DNA of 64,000 bases. Origin: Acidibrevibacterium fodinaquatile (GTDB lineage Bacteria > Pseudomonadota > Alphaproteobacteria > Acetobacterales > Acetobacteraceae). Of this stretch, positions 47,271-56,780 are shown one piece after another. Below the pieces are notes generated by a model. The model made no database searches. It was not told the origin of the DNA and saw only the letters and a program-made list of their open reading frames with translations. Position 1 is the first letter of the stretch. Each line of letters starts with the position of its first letter. The stretch spans positions 248,001 to 312,000 of the forward strand of contig NZ_CP029176.1 of NCBI RefSeq assembly GCF_003352165.1. The letters are read 5' to 3'. A program made the position numbers and the translations under genes.

Positions 47271-49591
47271 TGGAGGCGATCCGCAAACTCGCGGTGATCG
47301 GCGCCGGTGTCATGGGCGCAGGTATCGCCGCTCAAATCGCCAATGCCGGGTTTCCGGTGCTGCTCCTCGATATCGTGCCGAAGGATGGCGAGGACCGCAA
47401 TGCGATCGCCAAAAACGCCATCGCCCGCATGATGAAAACCGAGCCCGCGCCATTGATGTCGGCCGCTGCCGCGCGGCTGATCACGCCGGGCAACACCGAA
47501 GACGATTTCGACAAACTTGCCGAATGTGACTGGATCATTGAGGCGGTCATCGAAAGTCTCGAGATCAAGCAGGCGCTCTATCGCCGCATCGATGTGGTGC
47601 GCAAGGCCGGTGCCGCGATCTCCTCAAACACCTCCACCATTCCGCTTGCCGCCTTGGTTGCGGGCATGAGCGAGGGGTTCGCCGCGAACTTCCTGATCAC
47701 CCATTTCTTCAACCCGCCGCGCTATATGCGCCTTCTCGAACTGGTGACCGGCGCTGCGACAACGCCGGCCCTTGCCGAACGCGTCGCGGTATTCGCCGAT
47801 CATGCGCTCGGTAAAACCATCGTTCCCTGCAAGGACAGCCCCGGTTTCATCGCCAATCGGCTCGGCGTTTATTGGATGCAGGTTGGCGTGCTCGCGGCCA
47901 TCGATCTTGGTCTCACCGTCGAGGAAGCCGACGCGGTGATGGGGCGGCCGTTCGGGATTCCAAAAACCGGCATCTTCGGCCTGATCGATCTCGTCGGCCT
48001 CGACCTCATGCCGCATGTCAATGCCAGTCTCGCTGAGGCGCTGCCGGCGAGCGATCCGTTCCACGCCGCCAATCGGGATGTTCCGCTGATCCGCAAGATG
48101 ATTGCGGAAGGCTTCACCGGGCGGAAGGGAAAAGGCGGGTTCTACCGGCTGCGGCGTGATGGCAGCAAGCGCATCAAGGAAGCCATCGATCTCGCAAGCG
48201 GCGACTATCGCGCCGAACGCACGCCAACACTGCCCGAGGACGCAGCGCGCGACCCCAAGAAGTTGCTGACACGGAACGATAAGCTCGGCGCCTATGCCCG
48301 CCGTGTCATGGCCCACACGCTCGCCTATGCCGCGCGGCTGGTGCCGGAGGCGGCCGATGACGTCACCGCCATCGATGAAGCGATGCGGCTCGGCTATAAT
48401 TGGAAATTCGGCCCCTTCGAACTGATCGATCGGATTGGCGCGGCTGGCATGCGCGCGCTTCTTGCGGCCGAAAATGTCGAGGCGCCAATGCTGCTGGCAA
48501 CAGCGGCCGAGGCCTCGGGATTTTATCGTTTGCACGGGGCGCGAACACAATTCCTTGGCGGCGACGGTGTTTATCACGACGTTCTCCGTCCCGCCGGCAT
48601 CGTGCTGCTTGACGATATCAAGCGGGTCGCGAAGCCGGTGAGCAAGAATGCCTCGGCGTCGCTTTGGGATATCGGCGACGGCGTTGCCTGTCTCGAATTC
48701 ACGACGAAGATGAACGCGCTCGATCCCGGCATCGTCGATCTCATCGCGCGATCGGTCGCGCTGGTTGCGGAAAAATTCAAGGCGCTGGTGATCTATAACG
48801 AGAGCGGCAATTTCTCGGTTGGCGCCAATCTCGGCCTCGCGGCGTTCGCCGCCAATATCGCCGCCTGGGGCGAGATCGAGAAGACGCTGGCCGCCGGGCA
48901 GAAGGCGATGCTCGCACTCAAATACGCGCCGTTCCCAGTGGTCGCGGCGCCGGCGGGCATGGCGCTCGGGGGCGGGTGCGAAATTCTTCTCCACGCTGAC
49001 GCCATCGTCGCTCACGCCGAGACCTATGCCGGACTGGTGGAATGCGGCGTCGGTTTGGTGCCGGGCTGGGGCGGCACCAAGGAGATGCTCGCGCGCCTGG
49101 CCGCGTCACCCGCCCTGCCGAAAGGGCCGATGCCAGCGGTGGCGCAGGTGTTCGAGATGGTCAGCACCGCGCGGGTGAGCAAATCGGCGCAAGAAGCGCG
49201 CGAGATGGGGATTCTCCGTCGCGGCGATGAGATCGTGATGAACCGCGAGCGCCTGCTCGCGAGCGCCAAGGCGCGGGCGCTGGCGCTGGCCGCCGATTAT
49301 CGCCCGCCGGAGCCGCCGGTTTTTGTGTTGCCTGGCCCCTCGGGAAAACTCGCGCTGATGATGGCGGCGGGGGGGGTTCATCGCCAGGGCCTGGCGACGG
49401 CGCATGATCTCGTGGTTGCCGAGGCACTGGCCGAAATTCTCTCAGGTGGCACTGCCGATCCGCTGGCGCCGCGCGACGAAGAGGCGATGCTGGCTTTGGA
49501 GCGCGATGCCTTCATGCGTCTCGTCCGCACCGAGCCGACGCTCGCGCGCATCGCGCACACGCTCGAGACCGGCAAGCCGCTTCGCAACTGA
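47270..49591 (+). CDS. 3-hydroxyacyl-CoA dehydrogenase/enoyl-CoA hydratase (FadN-type order)
   Basis: A 773-residue bifunctional beta-oxidation protein. The NAD-binding domain comes first (KLAVIGAGVMGAGIAAQIANAG, about 4-25), followed by two 3HCDH C-terminal domains (SNTSTIPLAAL, ITHFFNPPRYMRLLELV and DSPGFIANRLG). A crotonase-like domain lies in the last ~220 residues (oxyanion loop AAPAGMALGGGCEILLHADAIVAHAETYAGLVE; active Glu in CGVGLVPGWGG). This is the reverse of E. coli FadB and the same as Bacillus FadN. It is translationally coupled to the thiolase. Confidence 0.92.
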
Positions 49592-49612
49592 TCGTCGCAG
49601 GAGACAATCGCC

Positions 49613-51403
49613 ATGCAAACCTACAAGGCACCACTTCGTGACATGCGTTTCCTGCTGCACGAAGTTTTCGGCGGCACCGCTCTCGCCTCTCGGCCGGGCG
49701 AAGAAAGTCTGGCGCCGGATCTCATCGACAGCATTCTCGAAGAAGCCGGCCGCTTCGTCGAAGAAGTGTTGGCGCCGCTCAATGCCGCCGGTGACGAGGA
49801 GGGCTGCCATTACGAAAATGGCGTCGTGCGCACGCCGAAAGGGTTCAAGGCCGCGTATGATCTTTTCCGCGAGGGTGGCTGGACGGCGCTTGCTTGTGAT
49901 CCCGAGTATGGTGGCCAAGGTCTGCCCGAATGCGTGAACAAGCTCGTCGAGGAGATGATCTGTAGCGCCAATCTTTCCTTCAGCCTCTATCCCGGGCTTT
50001 CGCGCGGCGCCTATCAGGCGTTGCGCGATCACGGCACGGAAGAACTGAAGCGGCGCTTCCTGCCGAAACTCGCAAGCGGCGTCTGGAGCGGCACGATGTG
50101 CCTCACTGAGCCGCATTGCGGCACCGATCTCGGCATGCTGCGCACTCGCGCGGTGCCGCAAGAGGATGGCAGCTATCTGCTCTCGGGCAACAAGATTTTC
50201 ATCTCCGCCGGCGAGCATGATCTGACCGAGAACATCATCCATCTCGTGCTCGCGCGCCTTCCCGACGCGCCCGCCGGCAGCCGCGGCATCAGCCTGTTCC
50301 TGGTGCCGAAATTCCTGCCCGACGAGCAAGACCGGCCGGGCGCGCACAACGGCGTTCTCTGCACCGCGATCGAACACAAGATGGGCATCAAAGCCTCCGC
50401 AACCTGCCAGCTTACTTTCGAGAATGCCAAAGGCTGGCTGGTCGGCGCGCCGCATCGTGGTCTCGCGGCAATGTTCACGATGATGAACAGCGAGCGGCTT
50501 TCGGTGGGCATCCAAGGTCTTGCGATCGGGGAGGCGGCCTATCAGAGCGCCGTTGCCTATGCCCGCGAGCGTATCCAGGGGCGTTCACTGAGTGGTGTGA
50601 AAAATCCCGATCAACCGGCCGACCCGATCATCGTCCATCCCGATGTGCGGCGCATGCTGCTCACCATGCGCGCCTATGCCGAAGGCTGTCGCGCCCTCGG
50701 GCTTTGGGTCGCGCAGGCGCTCGATACGATCGAGCGGAGCGCGGAGCCGGCGGCGCGCGAAAAGGCGGAGGATTTCACCGCGTTGATGACGCCGATCGTC
50801 AAGGCGCTGTTCACCGATCTCGGCTTCGAGGCCGCCAATCTCGCGGTTCAGGTTTACGGTGGCCACGGCTATATCCGTGACCATGGCGTTGAGCAATATG
50901 TGCGCGATGCGCGGATCGCGATGATTTATGAGGGCACCAACGGCATTCAGGCGCTCGATCTCGTCGGGCGCAAATTGGGCGCGCATTACGGGCGATTGCT
51001 GCGCGGATTTTTCCACCCTGTTGCGGCCTTCGTCGCCGCGCACAAGGAGGATGCGGCGATCGGCAAGATGGTCCATGGACTGGAAAAAGCCTTCGGCGCC
51101 CTGCAACTCGCGACCGCCCATATCGCTGAAGCGGGCATGCGCGACCCCGAGGAAGCGGGAGCTGCGGCGAGCGAGTATCTCCGCCTTTTCGGCCTCGTCG
51201 CGCTTGGTTTCATGTGGGCGCGGATGGCCAAAACCGCTGCGGCCAAGCTCGCGAACGGCGCCGACGAGCCGGCGTTTTATCACGCGAAGCTCACGACCGC
51301 CCGCTTCACCATGGAACGCCTCCTGCCGCAGGCGGGCGCGCTTTATCTCGCCATCAAATCCGGCAAACACGCGATGATGGCGCTGGAGGAAGCGGCGTTC
51401 TGA
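49613..51403 (+). CDS. Acyl-CoA dehydrogenase
   Basis: A 596-residue FAD enzyme for the first oxidation step. The N-terminal MQTYKAPLRDMRFLLHEVF is typical of the ~600-residue family that includes DmdC-like and FadE-type proteins with a C-terminal extension. GTMCLTEPHCGTDLGMLRTRA and AYQSAVAYARERIQGRS are FAD- and substrate-site blocks; the catalytic base is likely the Glu in IAMIYEGTNGIQALDLVGRK. GGAGACAATC precedes the ATG 21 bases after the previous stop. DmdC itself acts in DMSP breakdown, but the context favours fatty-acid use. Confidence 0.93.
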   Translation: MQTYKAPLRDMRFLLHEVFGGTALASRPGEESLAPDLIDSILEEAGRFVEEVLAPLNAAGDEEGCHYENGVVRTPKGFKAAYDLFREGGWTALACDPEYGGQGLPECVNKLVEEMICSANLSFSLYPGLSRGAYQALRDHGTEELKRRFLPKLASGVWSGTMCLTEPHCGTDLGMLRTRAVPQEDGSYLLSGNKIFISAGEHDLTENIIHLVLARLPDAPAGSRGISLFLVPKFLPDEQDRPGAHNGVLCTAIEHKMGIKASATCQLTFENAKGWLVGAPHRGLAAMFTMMNSERLSVGIQGLAIGEAAYQSAVAYARERIQGRSLSGVKNPDQPADPIIVHPDVRRMLLTMRAYAEGCRALGLWVAQALDTIERSAEPAAREKAEDFTALMTPIVKALFTDLGFEAANLAVQVYGGHGYIRDHGVEQYVRDARIAMIYEGTNGIQALDLVGRKLGAHYGRLLRGFFHPVAAFVAAHKEDAAIGKMVHGLEKAFGALQLATAHIAEAGMRDPEEAGAAASEYLRLFGLVALGFMWARMAKTAAAKLANGADEPAFYHAKLTTARFTMERLLPQAGALYLAIKSGKHAMMALEEAAF

Positions 51404-51419
51404 TCAGCCGAGCAGAATT

Positions 51420-51527
51420 GTTCTTTTTTGAAAAAAAGAACCAAAAAACGTTTCCTCTGTGGCGTCTTGGCTATTCCGAGAAACCAGGATGGAAGTCTTT
51501 TTGGTTCTTTTTCTTCAGAAAAAGAAC
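51420..51527 (-). repeat. Complete hairpin-ended inverted-repeat element (copy 2)
   Basis: Same structure as 26876-26995 but reversed. The hairpin GTTCTTTTTT/AAAAAAGAAC (51420-51441) is followed by CAAAAAACGTTT, a GC-richer centre, then GAAGTCTTTTTGG and the hairpin GTTCTTTTTC/GAAAAAGAAC with a TTCA loop (51504-51527). It begins 17 bases after the acyl-CoA dehydrogenase stop and ends 7 bases before the next gene's ATG, where it occupies the usual ribosome-site region. Confidence 0.8.
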
Positions 51528-51533
51528 ATATTG

Positions 51534-52493
51534 ATGCGCATTTTCGTTTGTGAATTCGTGACCGGCGGCGGGTTCGCGGGTGCGCCGATCCCGGCTGGCT
51601 TGCGCGCCGAAGGGGAAATGATGCTGCGCGCTTTGCTCGCCGATCTCGCGGCTGTTCCCAGGGTTAGGCTTCGCGTTTGCCGTGATGCGCGGCTTGCGGC
51701 GTTCTCTGTTCCGGCCGAGACGGTTGCTGTCGAGGCCGGCGCCTTTTGGGACATCGTGCGGGCGGAAATCGCTGCGGCGGAGGCGTTCTGGCCGATCGCG
51801 CCGGAGAGTGATGGCATTTTGCTGCGCCTCTCCGAAATGGCGCGGGGGAAGATTCTTCTCGGGTCATCGCCGGAGGCGGTGCGGCTCTGCACAAGTAAGA
51901 CCGCGACCGCCCGGCATCTCGCGGCGCACGGTGTTCCGACAGCGCCCGCCCTCGCGCCCGGGATTGCGGCGCCGCACGGCGCCATCGTCAAACCCGATGA
52001 CGGCGCCGGTGCCGAAGGCGTGCGGTTTTTCGCCGATCCCGCGGCGGCATTGGCCACCGCGCGCGGCACGCAAGGCCTGATCGCGCAGCCTTTCATCGCG
52101 GGCGCGCCGGAAAGTCTTTCGCTGCTCTGCAACGCTGGCGAGGCGACCTTATTGTCCTGCAACCGGCAAATCATCGCGCGTCTGGGCGACGAATTTCATT
52201 ACCGTGGCTTCGTGGTCGGCGGCGCGGAGGAAAAGCGCGCGCTTTACACGCCGCTCGCCGCCGCCATCGCCCGCGGCATCCCCGACTTGTTCGGCTATGT
52301 CGGCGTTGATCTCATCGCGGCCTCTTCCGGCCCGGTGGTGCTGGAGATCAATCCGCGACTGACCACCAGCTATGCCGCCCTGGGCGAGGCGCTTGGCGTC
52401 AATCCGGCCGCCATGGTGCTCGCGCTCGCCGCCGGCGACGATTTGCCGAAGTTGCAGCCGGCGCGCGCGGTGACGCTCGCTCTTGCGCCCTGA
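51534..52493 (+). CDS. ATP-grasp family ligase (COG1821/MfnD-like)
   Basis: A 319-residue protein. MRIFVCEFVTGGGFAG and LRAEGEMMLRALLADL open it; TSKTATARHLAAHGVPTAPAL, then VKPDDGAGAEGVRFF (ATP-grasp Lys and loop) and VGVDLIAASSGPVVLEINPRLTTSYAAL (metal-binding E and N) follow. It resembles the COG1821 group, which includes the archaeal tyramine-glutamate ligase MfnD and homologues in bacteria that use tetrahydromethanopterin-linked C1 metabolism. No other C1 genes are in the window, so substrate is inferred only from family. The ORF track-like upstream extension reads through the repeat and is not coding. Confidence 0.75.
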   Translation: MRIFVCEFVTGGGFAGAPIPAGLRAEGEMMLRALLADLAAVPRVRLRVCRDARLAAFSVPAETVAVEAGAFWDIVRAEIAAAEAFWPIAPESDGILLRLSEMARGKILLGSSPEAVRLCTSKTATARHLAAHGVPTAPALAPGIAAPHGAIVKPDDGAGAEGVRFFADPAAALATARGTQGLIAQPFIAGAPESLSLLCNAGEATLLSCNRQIIARLGDEFHYRGFVVGGAEEKRALYTPLAAAIARGIPDLFGYVGVDLIAASSGPVVLEINPRLTTSYAALGEALGVNPAAMVLALAAGDDLPKLQPARAVTLALAP

Positions 52494-52509
52494 TAGTTTG
52501 CCCCGCCGA

Positions 52510-53109
52510 TTATTCCCGCGGCATTGTCTTGGCGATGGCCGGCGCTGCCGAGATCGCCGCGAACCACGCGGCGAGGCGCGGATGGCCGGGGCGCCAGGGC
52601 TCATCGGCGAAGCGGAAATCGAGATAGCCGAGGGCGCAGGCGATGGCGATGCTGCCGATATCGAGCGATGGTCCTGGCGGCTCGGCCTCGAGCGCCGCGA
52701 TCGCGCGGGCGACGACCGCTTTCTGCTCCGCGAGTGTGGTGTCGCGCGCGGCCTCACGCGGCTTGGCCTGCTCCATCCGCCGCCCGACCGCCGCATCGAG
52801 AATTCCATCCCCGAGCGCCTGCAATTTCAGCGCATGCCAGCGCGCGGCGCTTCCCGGGCGGGGAAAGAGCGGCGGCGCATCGCCGATGCTGTCGAGATAT
52901 TCGGCGATCACCGGGCTGTCATAAAGCGCCACGCCATCTTCGGTGACGAGACATGGCACTTTCGACAGCGGGTTCGCAGCAAGCAGGGCCGCTGGCCGTT
53001 CATGCGGGTTGGTTCGCAGCGTTTCGATTTGCCCATCGATGTCGCGGGCGATGGCGCAGGCCATGACCTTGCGGACATAGGGGCTGGTCGGCGAATAGAA
53101 GAGTTTCAT
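52510..53109 (-). CDS. Glutathione S-transferase family protein
   Basis: A 199-residue GST. The thioredoxin-like N-terminus has MKLFYSPTSPYVRKVMACA (Ser in the activating position), LSKVPCLVTEDG with cis-Pro and DSPVIAEYLD contacting glutathione. The helical C-terminal domain has DIGSIAIACALGYLDFRF. It lies 24 bases from gloB on the same strand, so both may be co-transcribed for glutathione-dependent detoxification. Substrate unknown. Confidence 0.9.
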   Translation of the reverse strand: MKLFYSPTSPYVRKVMACAIARDIDGQIETLRTNPHERPAALLAANPLSKVPCLVTEDGVALYDSPVIAEYLDSIGDAPPLFPRPGSAARWHALKLQALGDGILDAAVGRRMEQAKPREAARDTTLAEQKAVVARAIAALEAEPPGPSLDIGSIAIACALGYLDFRFADEPWRPGHPRLAAWFAAISAAPAIAKTMPRE

Positions 53110-53133
53110 GACGCGGCCTCCGGGTGATTGGTC

Positions 53134-53859
53134 TCAAAAATTGTCCTTGCGTGCGCGCAACGCGCCAAGGGCTTTCGCATCGGCGGCGCGCAGGAAGGGG
53201 TTGGTCGCGCGTTCTTGCGCAAGCGTGGTCGGCACCGTCGGCAGGCCCGCCGCTCGCAGGCGCTCGATCTCATTGATCCGGTCCAAAAGCGCCGGGTTAG
53301 CGGGATCGACGGCGCGGGCGAAGCGGGCATTGCTCAAAGTATATTCGTGGCCGCAGCAGACCAGCGTCTCGTCCGGCAGTGCCTTGAGCTTGGCGAGGCT
53401 CGCGAACATGTCCTCAGCCGTGCCCTCGAACAAGCGCCCACAGCCGAGCGAAAACAGAGTGTCGCCGCAGGCCAGAACCGCGCCATCGGCGAAGAACCAG
53501 GCGATATGGCCGCGTGTGTGGCCAGGGGTCGCGATCACCCGGCCGCGCGCCGCCCCGAGTGCGACGGTTTCCCCCTCATCGAGGGCGATATCGAGCTTCG
53601 GCAGGCGAGGCGCATCGAAGCGTGCGCCGGCAACCGGGCAGCCATAGCGCGCGCGCAGCGGTTCGGTCGCGGCGACGTGATCGGCGTGGTGATGGGTGAG
53701 GAGAATGAGATCGAGCCGGCCACCGCGCGCCTCGATGGCGGCGATCAGCGGCTCCGCTTCGGCGGGATCGACGAGCGCGAGGGCGCCGGCATCACCGTCC
53801 TGCAAGAGCCACGCATAATTGTCCTTGAGAATCGGAATTGGGGTCGCGTGAACTGCCAT
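53134..53859 (-). CDS. gloB: Hydroxyacylglutathione hydrolase (glyoxalase II)
   Basis: A 241-residue metallo-beta-lactamase-fold enzyme that hydrolyses S-lactoylglutathione in methylglyoxal detoxification. The metal motif LLTHHHADHVAATE gives the binuclear ligands; GHTRGHIAWFF and the CGDTLFSLGCGRLFEGT block with FCGHEYT-like (VCCGHEYTLSNARFA) are characteristic of GloB. Standard length. Divergent from the methyltransferase gene over about 50 bases. Confidence 0.95.
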   Translation of the reverse strand: MAVHATPIPILKDNYAWLLQDGDAGALALVDPAEAEPLIAAIEARGGRLDLILLTHHHADHVAATEPLRARYGCPVAGARFDAPRLPKLDIALDEGETVALGAARGRVIATPGHTRGHIAWFFADGAVLACGDTLFSLGCGRLFEGTAEDMFASLAKLKALPDETLVCCGHEYTLSNARFARAVDPANPALLDRINEIERLRAAGLPTVPTTLAQERATNPFLRAADAKALGALRARKDNF

Positions 53860-53908
53860 GCGCGAGATGTATAACGGTTCGGCGCCGGTTTCCAGCTATA
53901 CTCATGCG

Positions 53909-54685
53909 ATGGCGACCGATGCGCATGCTGCGGCGGAGTTTTACGCGAGCGCCCAAGGGGCGGTGGTGGCGCGGCTGTTGCGCGCCCGGCTGCTGCGCTT
54001 TTGGCCGGTGGCGGAGGCGCGCGGCGCCTCGATTCTCGGCCTTGGCTATGCCGCGCCCTATCTTCGGCTGTGGCGCGAGGAGGCAGCGCGCTGCATCGCG
54101 GCGCTGCCGGCGCAGATCGGTGCCGCTGCCTGGCCGGCGGCGGCGCCGGGGCTCTCTTGCACCGTCGAGGAGGAGGATCTCCCTTTCGCCGATCTCAGTT
54201 TCGACCGCGTGCTGCTGGTGCATGGGTTGGAGGCGGCGGAGAATGCGCGGCGGCTGCTGCGCGAAGTGTGGCGGGTTTTGAAGGATGACGGGCGGTTGCT
54301 GGTGGTCGCGCCCAACCGCGTCGGCCTTTGGGCGCATGTCGAGACGACCCCGTTCGGCCAGGGGCAACCCTATTCGCAGGGGCAGATCGGCCGCCTGCTC
54401 GCCGCCTCGCTGTTTCACGTGACACGGCGCGATACCGCGCTCTACCTGCCGCCGGCGCGTTTGCGGCTGCTGCTTCGCATCGCGCCGCTGATCGAACGGG
54501 TCGGGCACCGCGTCGCGCCGGGCTTCGCCGGGCTCACGTTGAGCGAGGCGGTGAAGGATGTCTATGCCGCGATCCCGAACCGCCCCGTCCATCGCCGCCG
54601 CCTGGTGCTGGCGACGGCACCCCTGCCGCGCTCGTCCGCGGCGCCGAGAGGGGCTGATGGCGGCGAGAGGGCGGCGCTGCGATGA
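53909..54685 (+). CDS. Class I SAM-dependent methyltransferase-like protein
   Basis: A 258-residue protein. The SAM region is ASILGLGYAAPYLRLW, then the acidic loop and DLPFADLSFDRVLLVHGLEAAENARRLLREVWRVLKDDGRLLVVAPNR, the latter the usual Methyltransf_11 strand-helix pattern. The glycine motif is LGLGYAAP rather than the commoner GxGxG, so activity is likely but not certain. I chose ATG 53909; the frame runs back to 53858, which would overlap the gloB start. Neighbour gloB is its typical partner in related genomes as far as I recall. Substrate unknown. Confidence 0.75.
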   Translation: MATDAHAAAEFYASAQGAVVARLLRARLLRFWPVAEARGASILGLGYAAPYLRLWREEAARCIAALPAQIGAAAWPAAAPGLSCTVEEEDLPFADLSFDRVLLVHGLEAAENARRLLREVWRVLKDDGRLLVVAPNRVGLWAHVETTPFGQGQPYSQGQIGRLLAASLFHVTRRDTALYLPPARLRLLLRIAPLIERVGHRVAPGFAGLTLSEAVKDVYAAIPNRPVHRRRLVLATAPLPRSSAAPRGADGGERAALR

Positions 54686-54789
54686 TCGCACAAAATTTCA
54701 TGCATTTTTGCCGCGATAAGGCGTAGCCTAACCGGCAGCGGGGTGTTGCCGCTCGGGTATTTCGCCCCGTTTGCACGGGAGAAACGGCC

Positions 54790-55677
54790 ATGACCATTCA
54801 AAATCCGGTCGTCTGGAGCTGGCAGTATATCCAGACCTCGTCGCGCGCCCTCGGTGCGGTTCCGGCAAACGACTATTGGGCGGAGAGCAATGCCGAGCGC
54901 GAGGTGGTGATCAGACGCATCACGCTCGCCGATCTCCGCGCCGCTTTGATCAGCGGGGTTGCGGATTTTGCCGCGAACCGCACCGATGTTTTGTTTCTCT
55001 GCCTGATCTATCCGGCGGCGGGGCTGATCCTGGAACAGGTGATGTTTGGCCGCGGCGCGGTGCAGATCCTGTTCCCGCTGGCCTCGGGCTTTGCCATTCT
55101 CGGCCCGTTTTTCGCGCTCGGTCTCTACGAAATCAGCCGCCGCCGCGAGCGTGACGGCACCGCCTCATGGGCGGATGCCTTCCGTGTCCTCGGCTCGCCG
55201 GCGATCGGGCGCATCGCCCTTCTCGGCGCCGCGCTGATCGTGATTTTCCTGCTCTGGCTGGTGCTCGCCCAGGTGATCTATATGGCAACGCTCGGGGCCT
55301 ATTACGGGTTGGACATGCCGGCGCCGACGCTCGCGCAATTCCTTCACGATGCGCTGACGACGAAGCCGGGTTGGGCAATGATCGCGATCGGCGTCGTCAC
55401 CGGGTTCTGCTGTGCCGTGGTCGCGTTCCTGATCGGCGTCATTTCCTTCCCGCTGCTGCTCGACCGCGATGCCAGCCTCAATACCGCGATCGCGACCTCG
55501 ATCCTCGCGGTCGCCGCCAATCCCGGGCCGATGGTGGCATGGGCGGCGATCGTCACCGGGCTTTTGGTCCTCGGCTCGCTCCCCTTCCTCGTCGGGCTGA
55601 TCGTCGTCTTGCCGGTGCTCGGGCATGCGACTTGGCATCTTTATCGCGCCCTGGTCTCGCGCCCGCGCCGCGCGTAA
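54790..55677 (+). CDS. DUF2189 membrane protein
   Basis: A 295-residue integral membrane protein with about six hydrophobic segments after a ~75-residue soluble N-terminus. The blocks VIRRITLADLRAALISGVADFAANRTDVLFL, LGPFFALGLYEISRRRE, and FPLLLDRDASLNTAIATSILAV match the DUF2189 family, for which no biochemical role is established. GGGAGAAACGGCC precedes the ATG. It stands alone between a methyltransferase and a cyclase gene. Confidence 0.8.
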   Translation: MTIQNPVVWSWQYIQTSSRALGAVPANDYWAESNAEREVVIRRITLADLRAALISGVADFAANRTDVLFLCLIYPAAGLILEQVMFGRGAVQILFPLASGFAILGPFFALGLYEISRRRERDGTASWADAFRVLGSPAIGRIALLGAALIVIFLLWLVLAQVIYMATLGAYYGLDMPAPTLAQFLHDALTTKPGWAMIAIGVVTGFCCAVVAFLIGVISFPLLLDRDASLNTAIATSILAVAANPGPMVAWAAIVTGLLVLGSLPFLVGLIVVLPVLGHATWHLYRALVSRPRRA

Positions 55678-55724
55678 GCTCGCCCTGCGCCGCGCGGGTG
55701 CAAACGACGTGGGAGGATGCGCAT

Positions 55725-56771
55725 ATGGGTGAACAGCAACGCTGGCGGCAGCGGCCGCCGGGCTCGACCTGGGGTGATTTCGGGCCGGATGACGAGCGCG
55801 GGCGGCTCAATCTGATCACGCGCGAGAAAGTGTTGCAGGGCATCAGCGAGGTGCGCGAGGGGCGAAGCTTTTGCTTGAGCCTGCCGCTCGATTATCCCGG
55901 CGGCAATGTCCTCAACCCGCGCCGGCATCCGCCGCGTCTTGCCCCCACCGAGCGCGGCGGCCGGCCGAACATGAATTTTCCGCTGAACCGCGAGGATCCG
56001 CGCTATACCGACATCGTTTCCGACGACCAGGTGGTGCTGACCCTGCAATACTCGACGCAATGGGACAGCCTCGCCCATGTCGGGCAGATGTTCGATGCCG
56101 ACGGCGATGGTGTGCCCGAATTCGTCTATTATAACGGGTTTCGCGCCGGCCGCGATGTCATCGGCCCGATCGATTACGCGCATGGCGATGCGCCGGTCGC
56201 CGCGCCCTCCGGGGCTCGCCGTCTCGGCGTCGAGAATATGGCGGAAGCCTGTATTCAGGGCCGCGCGGTGATGATCGATCTCGAGGCGCATTTCGGCCGC
56301 GCCCGCACCCTCGTCGGCTATGACGCGTTGATGGCGGTGATGGCGAAGGATCGCATCATCGTCGAGGAGGGGGACATGGTCTGTCTTCACACCGGCTTCG
56401 CCGCGATGCTCCTCGAAATGAAGGGCAATCCCGATCCGGCGCGGGTGCATGACGCGTGCGCCGCCCTCGATGGCCGCGATGCACGGTTGCAGGACTGGAT
56501 CACGCAAAGCGGTCTCGCTGCCCTGATCGCCGATAATTACGCGGTGGAGGCGGTGCCGGCGCGGCCGTGCGAGGAGGATCATTGCGCCTCGCTGCCGCTC
56601 CATGCCCATTGCCTGTTCCGGCTCGGCGTCAATCTCGGCGAATTATGGTATTTGAGCGAGCTTGCCGCCTGGTTGCGGGCCGCCGGGCGTTCGCGCTTTC
56701 TGCTCACCGCGCCGCCGCTTCGTCTTCCCGGCGCGGTGGGCTCGCCGGTGACGCCGATCGCAACCGTTTGA
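55725..56771 (+). CDS. Cyclase-family metal-dependent hydrolase
   Basis: A 348-residue member of the PF04199 cyclase/kynurenine-formamidase-like family. The WGDFGPDDERGRLNLITREKVLQG start is typical of the longer proteobacterial members. In place of HxGTHxDxP it has LQYSTQWDSLAHVGQM, the variant common in this subgroup. Further conserved stretches are VGYDALMAV, GDMVCLHTGFAAMLLE and LPLHAHCLFRLGVNLGELWYL. The ATG at 55725 has GGGAGGA upstream. Substrate unknown; not kynurenine-linked by context. Confidence 0.85.
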   Translation: MGEQQRWRQRPPGSTWGDFGPDDERGRLNLITREKVLQGISEVREGRSFCLSLPLDYPGGNVLNPRRHPPRLAPTERGGRPNMNFPLNREDPRYTDIVSDDQVVLTLQYSTQWDSLAHVGQMFDADGDGVPEFVYYNGFRAGRDVIGPIDYAHGDAPVAAPSGARRLGVENMAEACIQGRAVMIDLEAHFGRARTLVGYDALMAVMAKDRIIVEEGDMVCLHTGFAAMLLEMKGNPDPARVHDACAALDGRDARLQDWITQSGLAALIADNYAVEAVPARPCEEDHCASLPLHAHCLFRLGVNLGELWYLSELAAWLRAAGRSRFLLTAPPLRLPGAVGSPVTPIATV

Positions 56772-56780
56772 GGGCGCGGC

